Shown one piece after another: positions 25,565 through 32,574 of a stretch of DNA of 64,000 nucleotides. How positions within the stretch are numbered: the stretch's first letter is position 1; every line of letters starts with the position of its first letter. Both the position numbers and the translations under genes were made by a program. Under the pieces are notes generated by a model. The model ran no database searches. It was not told the origin of the DNA and worked only from the letters and a program-made list of their open reading frames with translations. Source of the stretch: Caulobacter sp. UNC279MFTsu5.1 (GTDB taxonomy: Bacteria > Pseudomonadota > Alphaproteobacteria > Caulobacterales > Caulobacteraceae); contig NZ_FORN01000003.1 in NCBI RefSeq assembly GCF_900114015.1, positions 124,001-188,000 of the forward strand, written 5' to 3'.

Positions 25565-25797
25565 GGGCGCCGCCGGCCGTCCCCCTTTTTGCCGGGCCCT
25601 TGAGGGGATCGTCCATCACAACCTATGAGTCAGTTTCTGCAAAATAAGAACCATTAAGTGCATTTCTGCACCCCTGGGTGGGGCGCGCTGTGATATACAT
25701 CTATAAGTGGCGTACATTCATCCCCACACCGAAAGGCTGTGTCGGGGCCAAGCCGCCCCGGCGCACCGTCAGTCAAATCACCAAGGGAGAGTATGCG
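25565..25797 (+). promoter_or_regulatory. AT-rich leader of the 416-aa unknown gene
   Basis: A 233-bp gap. It includes an unusually AT-rich stretch (25615-25730) with a hairpin/operator-like GTGCA-TTTC-TGCAC at 25659-25672 and GTGATATACATCTATAAGTG at 25690-25709. AAGGGAGA lies just before the downstream ATG. Promoter and operator are likely here; the regulator is not identifiable. Confidence 0.45.
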
Positions 25798-27048
25798 ATG
25801 GCTTACGATGCCGAGGCCGCTGTCGCGGCCATTCCGCAGATCTACTGGGACAAGGGCCTGAAGTATTTCAACGCCGGCGACGACGCGCCGACGGCGATCC
25901 AGAACCTGTACCTGGACTGGCGACCGCCGTTCGACCTGGGCTCGCTGGCCGCCATCGTCGGCGCCCTGTACGCCGACACCTACTGGGCCGCGACGCCCAG
26001 CGACGGCCAGAAGATGTCCGTCTCCCAGCTGGCGGGCGACCTGAGCGCGGCGATCGGGGTCAACCTGCCCGACGCGACCCGGGCGGCGCAGTTCGCCTTC
26101 TCGCGCTGGTACGGCCTGTTCGTGCGCGGCAACACGGCCAATACCGGCGAGATTCCGAAGCAGGGCACGCTGACCGCCAGCCCCGACGTGCTGGTCAACG
26201 GCTCCACGCCGCTGATCCCCCGGCTGATCATCACCAACTGGAACCAGAGCGTCTGGGGACCGCAGGCGGGATTGAAGAACTACGCCTACGGCCGCGCCCA
26301 GAGCCTGAACATCGGCGTCACGATCACCAAGCCCAGCGTGCGGATGTACTATACCGACGCGGGCTTCGTGCCGCCGCCCAGCAGCTGGAACCAGGTCTTC
26401 ACCTATGACGACCAGCTGGAGTCCTCGCCGCTGGTCGACATCAACGGCAACCTGACCCTGCCGCCGGGAACCCGGTCGGCGAGCCAGCTGGCGTTCGGCG
26501 TCAACTTCCCCGGCAGCGGCCACTACTGCATGATTACGGCCGCGGGGTCGGAGTTCTTCGCCAACAAGCCCGACTCGGGCGGCGGGAACTGGAACTCGGC
26601 GACCTGGCTGCAGTGCAACGGCGCGGCCGGTTGGCACAATCTCGACGTCTCCAGCACGGGCGAGGCGGTCCTGAAGTTCTACAATCAGGACGACAGCGCC
26701 GAACGCTTCGTCTTCGAAGCCCACGTCCACCGGGCGGACAACGGGACGAAGGTGTCGCTGGGGATCGCCGGCCTGCTCAAGGCGACCGACGTGGCGATCA
26801 CCAACGACTATCAGGTGGTCAGCGCCGAGATCGAGGCCCCGCCGCGCTACGCCGGCGAGCTGACGGTGCGGTTCGGCAAGCTGCCGCCGGGCGCGGCCGT
26901 GACGTTCTACAAGTACTGGGTGCTGCCGGTCGGCCACCCCCGTCACCCCGACGCCGCCAAGCTGACGGGCAACTTCGACGCCCTGATCTCGGGCCAGCCG
27001 GTCCGCATCCCGATGGGCGACTACACCTTCGTCGGCCCGCAGGCCTAG
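25798..27048 (+). CDS. Uncharacterised 416-aa soluble protein
   Basis: Not recognised. The start is at MAYDAEAAVAAIPQIYWDKG, 7 bp after AAGGGAGA. There is no signal peptide or transmembrane helix. Residues about 1-105 look helical and Trp/Tyr-rich (IYWDKGLKYF, LYLDWRPPFDLG, YADTYWAATP). Residues about 120-280 look like beta-sandwich sequence (PRLIITNWNQSVWGP, PPPSSWNQVFTYDD, LAFGVNFPGSGHYCMITAAG). Residues 285-416 form a second beta-rich part. It stands alone behind the Tad-type operon with its own AT-rich leader and a hairpin repeat after the stop. Possible roles (structural, lectin-like, extracellular via a non-classical route) are guesses. Confidence 0.7.
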   Translation: MAYDAEAAVAAIPQIYWDKGLKYFNAGDDAPTAIQNLYLDWRPPFDLGSLAAIVGALYADTYWAATPSDGQKMSVSQLAGDLSAAIGVNLPDATRAAQFAFSRWYGLFVRGNTANTGEIPKQGTLTASPDVLVNGSTPLIPRLIITNWNQSVWGPQAGLKNYAYGRAQSLNIGVTITKPSVRMYYTDAGFVPPPSSWNQVFTYDDQLESSPLVDINGNLTLPPGTRSASQLAFGVNFPGSGHYCMITAAGSEFFANKPDSGGGNWNSATWLQCNGAAGWHNLDVSSTGEAVLKFYNQDDSAERFVFEAHVHRADNGTKVSLGIAGLLKATDVAITNDYQVVSAEIEAPPRYAGELTVRFGKLPPGAAVTFYKYWVLPVGHPRHPDAAKLTGNFDALISGQPVRIPMGDYTFVGPQA

Positions 27049-27060
27049 CGCGGATCGACC

Positions 27061-27154
27061 GAAAACCTCATCCTTCGACAAGCTCAGGATGAGGTTTTCG
27101 ACCGACCGAGCCTGTCACTGGTCCTCATCCTGAGCCTGTCGAAGGATGAGGACC
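27061..27154. repeat. Palindromic intergenic repeat, family D
   Basis: GAAAACCTCATCC and its complement GGATGAGGTTTTC flank a TTCGACAAGCTCA centre. A second inverted copy (GTCCTCATCCTGAGC ... GAAGGATGAGGAC) follows within 60 bp. It lies between convergent stops and could terminate transcription both ways. A related copy is at 62800. Confidence 0.75.
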
Positions 27155-27191
27155 ACGCACGGCCTTGAATGATCCGCCCCAGGGACTGGCC

Positions 27192-28208
27192 TCAGCCCGT
27201 CCCGGTCATCTTGAAGATGCCCTGGGCGTTGCCGCTGTCGAACCGCAGGTCCAGCCGCTCCACGCCCGCCTCGTCCACGAACCGGTCGCGGCTGATGAAC
27301 TCGTGGAACGAGCCCGGGACGGTCAGGATCGTTTCGCCGCCGTCGGTGACGAAGGTCCGCTCGACCGGCTGGGCCTTGAAGGCGGTCTGGCGCACGCGGC
27401 CCGAGCCCGAGACCTCGACCTTGTCCTTGATCGGCCGGCCCAGCGCCCGCTGGGCGTCGGCCACGGCCTCGACGTCGGGCACCCGGTCGGTGGCGTGGTT
27501 GAAGGCCTGGCCCTCGGTGGCGATCCAGGCCGCCTCGGCCGACTCGGCCAGCAGGGCCCTGTAGTGCTCCAGCCGCGGGATGCCATGGGTGCGCTCAAAG
27601 GCGGCGACCACCTGGGGCAAGGCGGCGCGGGCCGCGTCCAGCTCGCAGCGCCCCTCGGCGGCGAAGGCGGCCAGGGCGCGCTGGGCCTCGATCCCCAGGG
27701 CGTCGGCGGTGGAGTCGAACACCGCGTGGGCGATCACCTGGAAGGCCGGCGAGAAGCGCTCGACATGCAGCTCGCTGACGAAGAACTGCGGGATGGCTTC
27801 GGGATGATCCAGGTGGGCGTAGGCCCGGCCGGTCATCTTCAGCCGGTCCAGCGGATAGAGGTCGGCGACGGCGTAGCCCAGGGGCTCCAGGATCCGCGCG
27901 AAGGCCAGGTGGCCGGCCGGCAGGGCGCCGGTCGGGCCGGTCCCGAAGTCGATGGTGCGCAGGGCGCCATGGTCGAACAGGATCCTGCGCCCCGCCGCCC
28001 GGCGCTCCTGCACATAGGCCGCGCCCAGCGGCACGCGGCCCATGATGTCGTGGAACAGCACCGCGTTCAGCGCCATGGCGAACACCGCGCGCGAGACCGG
28101 ACCCTCGGCCTCGACCGCCAGGGGCGGGGCGATGTCCAGCACCTCGAGGATCGTGGCGGCGGCCTTCTGGCCGACGGCCGAGGCGACGAGGGTGGAGAGG
28201 TGGCTCAT
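27192..28208 (-). CDS. hglS: 2-oxoadipate dioxygenase/decarboxylase (DUF1338, HglS/YdcJ family)
   Basis: A 338-aa non-haem iron enzyme that converts 2-oxoadipate to D-2-hydroxyglutarate in lysine breakdown. Family marks are RAVFAMALNAVLFHDIMGRV, the metal-ligand region DHGALRTIDF, AGRAYAHLDHPEAIPQFFVS with ELHVERF, and the C-terminal SGNAQGIFKM. It is the last gene of a unit with an antiquitin-type aldehyde dehydrogenase and a D-2-hydroxyglutarate dehydrogenase, the enzymes acting before and after it. Family length varies; YdcJ is longer (about 440 aa) and this belongs to the shorter group. Confidence 0.85.
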   Translation of the reverse strand: MSHLSTLVASAVGQKAAATILEVLDIAPPLAVEAEGPVSRAVFAMALNAVLFHDIMGRVPLGAAYVQERRAAGRRILFDHGALRTIDFGTGPTGALPAGHLAFARILEPLGYAVADLYPLDRLKMTGRAYAHLDHPEAIPQFFVSELHVERFSPAFQVIAHAVFDSTADALGIEAQRALAAFAAEGRCELDAARAALPQVVAAFERTHGIPRLEHYRALLAESAEAAWIATEGQAFNHATDRVPDVEAVADAQRALGRPIKDKVEVSGSGRVRQTAFKAQPVERTFVTDGGETILTVPGSFHEFISRDRFVDEAGVERLDLRFDSGNAQGIFKMTGTG

Positions 28209-28258
28209 GGGGTGGTCCGATGATGGGCGGGAGCTGGGTTCTGGGGGGGCTGATCCGT

Positions 28259-28295
28259 TGTCATCCCGGAAGCCTCGCAGAGGCTGTCCGGGATC
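28259..28295. repeat. Short hairpin repeat, family C
   Basis: GTCATCCCGGAAGCCTC ... GAGGCTGTCCGGGAT, an imperfect hairpin between the aldehyde dehydrogenase and hglS genes. Confidence 0.5.
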
Positions 28296-28359
28296 CAGGG
28301 GACCGGGCGAAGGCCTTGCGGTTCACCTGGGTCTGGACAAGCGTCGATGATGAAAGGCC

Positions 28360-29883
28360 TCACACATCAAACACCACCCCCTGCGCCAGCGGCAGGGTGG
28401 TCCCGTAGTTCACGGTGTTGGTGGCGCGGCGCATGTAGGTCTTCCAGCTGTCGGAGCCGGCTTCACGGCCGCCGCCGGTCTCCTTCTCGCCGCCGAACGC
28501 GCCGCCGATCTCGGCGCCCGAGGGGCCGATATTGACGTTGGCGATGCCGCAGTCGCTGCCCTCGCCCGAGACGAACAGCTCGGCCTCGCGGACGTTCAGC
28601 GTGAAGATCGACGACGACAGGCCCTGGGCCACGTCGTTCTGGGCGGCGATGGCGTCGGCCAGCTCGGCGTAGCGCATCACATAGAGGATCGGCGCGAAGG
28701 TCTCGTGCTTCACGATCTCGGCCTGGGCGTCCATCTCGACCAGGGCGGGGGCGACGTACCAGGCGTCCGGTCCGGCCGCCTCGACGCGGTGGCCCCCGAC
28801 CACCCGGCCACCGGCGGCGCGGGCCGCATCCAGGGCGCTCTGCATGGCGTCGAACGCGGCCTTGTCGATCAGCGGCCCGACCAGCACGCCCGCCGCGCGC
28901 GGGTCGCCGACCGGCACGGACGGATAGGCGGCCTTCAGCCGGCCGACGAAGGCGTCATAGACGCTGTCGTGCACGAACAGCCGCCGCAGGGTGGTGCAGC
29001 GCTGGCCGGCCGTGCCCATGGCCGCGAAGGCCACGCCGCGCAGGGTCAGGTCCAGGTCCGCCGTGGGCGCGACGATGGCGGCGTTGTTGCCGCCCAGCTC
29101 CAACAGGGCGCGGGCGAAGCGAGCCGCCAGCCTCGGGGCCACCGTCCGCCCCATGGCGGTCGAGCCGGTGGCCGAGACCAGCGGGACCTTCGGATGGTCG
29201 ACCAGGGCCTCGCCGGCCGCGCGGCCGCCGATCAGCAGGGTGGACAGGCCGGCCGGAGCGTCCGGTCCGAACCGGGCGGCGGCGCGTTCGAACAGGGCCT
29301 GGGTGGCCAGGGCGACCAGCGGGGTCTTCTCCGACGGCTTCCACACCACGCTGTCGCCGCAGACCAGGGCCAGGGCCGCGTTCCACGACCAGACGGCGAC
29401 CGGGAAGTTGAAGGCGCTGATCACCCCGACCACGCCCAGCGGATGCCAGGTCTCCATCATCCGGTGCGACGGGCGCTCGGTGGCCAGGGTCAGGCCGAAC
29501 AGCTGGCGCGACAGGCCCACGGCGTAGTCGCAGATGTCGATCATCTCCTGCACCTCGCCCAGGCCCTCGGAGACCACCTTGCCGGCCTCCAGAGTGACCA
29601 GGGCGGCCAGGTCCGCCTTGGCGGCGCGCAGCTCCTCGCCCAGCAGCCGCACCAGCTCGCCGCGCCGCGGGGCGGGGACCTTGCGCCAGGCCAGGAAGGC
29701 GTCATGGGCGGCGTCGATGGCGGCCTTGGCGTCGTCGGCAGTGTGCTCGCGAAGCCAGGCCAGGGTCTCGCCCGTCACCGGCGAGCGCGCCGCCAGGGTT
29801 CCGCCGTCGAGGGCGGCGGCGGGGACGCCGAGGCGCTGCAGCAGGGCGCGGGCTTCGGGGATGGCGGAGGGCGGGGTGGTCAT
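28360..29883 (-). CDS. amaB: Aldehyde dehydrogenase, antiquitin/AmaB type (2-aminoadipate semialdehyde dehydrogenase)
   Basis: A 507-aa ALDH7-type enzyme expected to oxidise L-2-aminoadipate-6-semialdehyde to 2-aminoadipate. It shows the antiquitin-like FNFPVAVWSWNAALALVCGD, VWKPSEKTPL, LLELGGNNAAIV (general-base Glu) and GTAGQRCTTLRRL (catalytic Cys), with SNVN-type IANVNIGPSGAEIGGAFGGE near the C terminus. Length fits the family. Its place between the 2-hydroxyglutarate dehydrogenase gene and hglS supports the lysine pathway over a general aldehyde role. Confidence 0.85.
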   Translation of the reverse strand: MTTPPSAIPEARALLQRLGVPAAALDGGTLAARSPVTGETLAWLREHTADDAKAAIDAAHDAFLAWRKVPAPRRGELVRLLGEELRAAKADLAALVTLEAGKVVSEGLGEVQEMIDICDYAVGLSRQLFGLTLATERPSHRMMETWHPLGVVGVISAFNFPVAVWSWNAALALVCGDSVVWKPSEKTPLVALATQALFERAAARFGPDAPAGLSTLLIGGRAAGEALVDHPKVPLVSATGSTAMGRTVAPRLAARFARALLELGGNNAAIVAPTADLDLTLRGVAFAAMGTAGQRCTTLRRLFVHDSVYDAFVGRLKAAYPSVPVGDPRAAGVLVGPLIDKAAFDAMQSALDAARAAGGRVVGGHRVEAAGPDAWYVAPALVEMDAQAEIVKHETFAPILYVMRYAELADAIAAQNDVAQGLSSSIFTLNVREAELFVSGEGSDCGIANVNIGPSGAEIGGAFGGEKETGGGREAGSDSWKTYMRRATNTVNYGTTLPLAQGVVFDV

Positions 29884-29900
29884 CGCGATCTCGTCATAGT

Positions 29901-30019
29901 CCGCTCATCCCGGCGAAAGCCGGGATCCAAGCGGCGCGTGGAATGAGCCCGTGCGGCTCGATCGTCCAGGGCGAAATCGGACGGTCGGCTTGGGTCCCGG
30001 CTTTCGCCGGGATGAGCGG
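29901..30019. repeat. Palindromic intergenic repeat, family A
   Basis: CCGCTCATCCCGGCGAAAGC ... GCTTTCGCCGGGATGAGCGG, 119 bp. It lies between the FAD-oxidase and aldehyde dehydrogenase genes inside what looks like one transcription unit, where it could weaken downstream expression. Confidence 0.75.
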
Positions 30020-30034
30020 AGGTAGGCGGAAAGC

Positions 30035-31447
30035 TCATGACTTTAAAGGCGGCCCCAGCCGCACCGCCGCCGAGCCCGCGCCGAACACCGCCGCGACCGC
30101 CGCCGAATACTCCTGCACCCGGCGCGGCGTGAAGCGGTCGTAGGCGTCCTGGAACGCCCGGCCCAGGCCATGCTCGCCGCTGAAGCTGGCGCCGAAGCCA
30201 TCGACCGCCAGGGTCAGAACCGCCTCGCGCAGGGCGGCGCGGCGGGCCGGATCGGCCGGGCCGACCAGGTTGAAATGCACCCCGCCGTCGGCCACGTGGC
30301 CGAAGTCGCACAGGGCGTAGTCGGGGAAGTCCTGCTCCAGCATCAGCGTCGCCTCGCGGCGGAACCGGGCCAGGTCGCGGCGGCGGAAGCTGAGGTCGAA
30401 GCCGACGACCGGCCCGCTGGCCCGCAGGCCTTCCGACAGCGCATGGCGCAGGGCCCACATCCTGTCGACCGGGCCGAACAGGGCGTCGGCTAGCGGACTG
30501 TCGTCGCGCTCCAGCAGGTCGGCCGCGATCTGCTGCAGCACCTCGTCCAGGCTCGCCTCGCCCTCGCGCGAGGCCCAGGTCCGGGTCAGCTCGACCAGCA
30601 CCGCATAGTCGGGAACGCCACCGGCGAACGGGTTGCTCAGCGACGGCACATGGTCGATGGCCCGGGTCATGGCCGCCTTCGACATGCCCTCGAACGCCGT
30701 CAGGGTCGCGCCCGCCTGGACCTCGAAGGCCTGCAGCAGCGGCAGCACCGCCTCGGCGTCGCGCGGGACCAGCAGGGCGGCGGCGGTCTGGCGCGGGCGG
30801 TGGTGGACCTCGACGGTGACCCGGGTGATGATCCCGAACGCCCCGCAGCCGCCGACGAACAGCTGGCGCAGGGCGACGGCGGCGTTGTCCTTGCGCAGGC
30901 CGTGCGACAGGGTCAGGGTCGTGCCCGCCGCGTCGGCCAGCACCACCTCCAGCCCCAGCACGTGGCGGCGCATGTCGCCATAGCGCAGGAACCGCGCCCC
31001 GCCGGTGTTGGTGGCGGCCATGCCGCCCAGCGACGGATCGGCGCCCAGGTCGATGGGCAGGAACAGGCCGGGCGGCTCCAGCGCCGCGTTCAGGGCCGAC
31101 AGCCGCACGCCCGCGCCCACCGTCGCGGTGCGGTCGGCGGGGTCGATCTCCAGCGGCGCGGTCAGGCGGTCCAGCGACAGCACGATCTGCGTCCCGCCGG
31201 CGTCCGGCGTCGAGCCCTCGGCCAGGCCGGTGTTGGCGCCCTGGGGGAGGAACGGCAGGCCGTGGCGCACGCAGTAGCCGACCACGGCCGAGACCTCCCC
31301 CGTCGTGGCCGGGCGAACGACGGCCGCCGCCGTCCCGCCGGCGTAGCGGGCCGGGGTCTCGTAGGCGGCGCGGCCGGCCGGATCGAGGATCAGGCCGCCG
31401 GGGCCGACCAGGGCGGCCAGGGCGTCTTGGTGGTCTTGGCTGAGCAC
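30035..31447 (-). CDS. FAD-linked D-2-hydroxyglutarate dehydrogenase-like oxidase
   Basis: A 470-aa FAD-binding-4/FAD-oxidase-C protein, the family of D-2-hydroxyglutarate and D-lactate dehydrogenases. The FAD-binding part shows GLPFLPQGANTGLAEGSTPD, SLDRL, and LGADPSLGGMAATNTGGARF with LRYGDMR. The C-terminal part has FGHVADGGVHFNL (metal-binding His) and FSGEHGLGRAF. The start is GTG at 31447. It should return D-2-hydroxyglutarate made by HglS to 2-oxoglutarate. The divergent Lrp gene lies 114 bp away. Confidence 0.85.
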   Translation of the reverse strand: MLSQDHQDALAALVGPGGLILDPAGRAAYETPARYAGGTAAAVVRPATTGEVSAVVGYCVRHGLPFLPQGANTGLAEGSTPDAGGTQIVLSLDRLTAPLEIDPADRTATVGAGVRLSALNAALEPPGLFLPIDLGADPSLGGMAATNTGGARFLRYGDMRRHVLGLEVVLADAAGTTLTLSHGLRKDNAAVALRQLFVGGCGAFGIITRVTVEVHHRPRQTAAALLVPRDAEAVLPLLQAFEVQAGATLTAFEGMSKAAMTRAIDHVPSLSNPFAGGVPDYAVLVELTRTWASREGEASLDEVLQQIAADLLERDDSPLADALFGPVDRMWALRHALSEGLRASGPVVGFDLSFRRRDLARFRREATLMLEQDFPDYALCDFGHVADGGVHFNLVGPADPARRAALREAVLTLAVDGFGASFSGEHGLGRAFQDAYDRFTPRRVQEYSAAVAAVFGAGSAAVRLGPPLKS

Positions 31448-31486
31448 GGGCGGCGCAAACTCCAGGGGCGGACATCATCCCCGCCG

Positions 31487-31540
31487 TTTCGTCGAATCCT
31501 AGTGGCCGGATGGTCGGTTCGCCGGCTAGATTTCGGCGAA
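31487..31540. promoter_or_regulatory. Two TTTCGnCGAA palindromes between Lrp and the lysine genes
   Basis: TTTCGTCGAA at 31487-31496 and TTTCGGCGAA at 31531-31540, with starts 44 bp apart (about four helical turns), fill the divergent promoter region. This layout suits an Lrp-type regulator that wraps DNA on one face. Confidence 0.55.
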
Positions 31541-31561
31541 ACGCAGGTTCGGGCCTTCATA

Positions 31562-31993
31562 ATGACGATAGACGCCATCGATGAGAAGCTGATCGCCGCC
31601 CTGCGCGAGAACGGCCGGGCCTCCACCGCCGACCTCGCCCGGCGTGTCGGCCGCTCGCGCACCACGGTGCAGAGCCGGATCGAGCGGTTGGAGCGCGATG
31701 GAGTGATCGTCGGCTACGCCGCCCGCCTGGCGCCCGACCACGCCCATGGGGCGGTGCGGGTGCACGTGATGATCAAGATCGGCCCCAAGGAGGCCCGCGC
31801 CGTCGAGGCCGCCCTGCGCGCCATCCCGCAGGTGCGGCTGCTGCACTCGGTCAGCGGCGACTATGACATGATCGCCATCGCCGCCACCGCCACGGTCGCC
31901 GAGATGGACGAGGTGCTGGACCGGATCGGCCACGTGGCCGGGGTCGAGCGCACGACCTCGTCGATCATCCTGTCGACCAAGTTCGACCGCTGA
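31562..31993 (+). CDS. Lrp/AsnC-family transcriptional regulator
   Basis: A 143-aa regulator starting MTIDAIDEKLIAALRENGRA. The N-terminal helix-turn-helix is TADLARRVGRSRTTVQSRIERLERDGVI, followed by the RAM ligand-binding/oligomerisation domain with VRVHVMIKIGPKEA and VSGDYDMIAIA. It is divergent from the lysine-catabolic unit, so it is likely its lysine-pathway-responsive regulator, as Lrp proteins often are for amino-acid degradation genes. Two palindromes in the shared promoter region are candidate sites. Confidence 0.9.
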   Translation: MTIDAIDEKLIAALRENGRASTADLARRVGRSRTTVQSRIERLERDGVIVGYAARLAPDHAHGAVRVHVMIKIGPKEARAVEAALRAIPQVRLLHSVSGDYDMIAIAATATVAEMDEVLDRIGHVAGVERTTSSIILSTKFDR

Positions 31994-32116
31994 CGCCCGC
32001 TTGCGCGACGCGGGCGCCGAGGGAAGATCGCCGTCGGGGGTGTCGTTCCCCCGCCCGCCGGCTGCACTGGAACACGCCGCTGGACCTGCCGCAGTTCGAC
32101 GGCATGCCGAACTGAT

Positions 32117-32515
32117 CTATTCGGACCGCAGCCGCGCGCGAACGTCCTGGTAGGCCGCGGCGATCAGGGCGTTCAGCGCGGCGGCGTCCACCGGCCGGCC
32201 CCAGCGGATCTTCACGTGCCGCATGCGCTTGCCAGCGCCGTCCAGCAGGCCGGACGGATCGTCCAGCGCCGCGCCGTGGAAGAAGCCGAGGTTCACGTGG
32301 GCGCTGAACGCATCGACATAGGCGAAGGCCGCGTCGTCCACGCACGCGGTGGGATGTCCGTCGTGCAGCACTTCGCGAACGTCGGGCCCGCAGGCGCGCA
32401 GACGCTCGAACCACGGCTGGGCCAGGCGCCGCAGGTCGTGCTCGGGCGCGGCGAACCAGGCGTCGACGTCGGGGTCTCGCCGCACGGCGCCGGCAAGTCG
32501 GAAGAGCTCGGTCAT
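32117..32515 (-). CDS. DUF1801 domain protein
   Basis: A 132-aa protein of the YdhG/DUF1801 family. The signature is VREVLHDGHPTACVDD, then HVNLGFFHGAALDDPSGLLD-GAGKRMRHVKI, very close to the family consensus (HVNLGFF.G..L.DP.GLLEG.GK.MRH.K). The function of the family is not established. The frame was started at MTELFRL; the longer open frame upstream lies over metE's end and is not coding. It sits 60 bp downstream of metE on the same strand. Confidence 0.8.
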   Translation of the reverse strand: MTELFRLAGAVRRDPDVDAWFAAPEHDLRRLAQPWFERLRACGPDVREVLHDGHPTACVDDAAFAYVDAFSAHVNLGFFHGAALDDPSGLLDGAGKRMRHVKIRWGRPVDAAALNALIAAAYQDVRARLRSE

Positions 32516-32574
32516 CGGGCCAGGATGCCAGCGCCGCCGGGGTTTGTCGAAACCCCGGCGGCGGCCGGCCGTCG

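Noticed and set aside
31994-32116. Frame reading ...LHWNTPLDLPQFDGMPN and a stop
   Set aside because: It looks protein-like for about 18 codons and could be a gene remnant, but there is no start, no recognisable family and no longer open frame.
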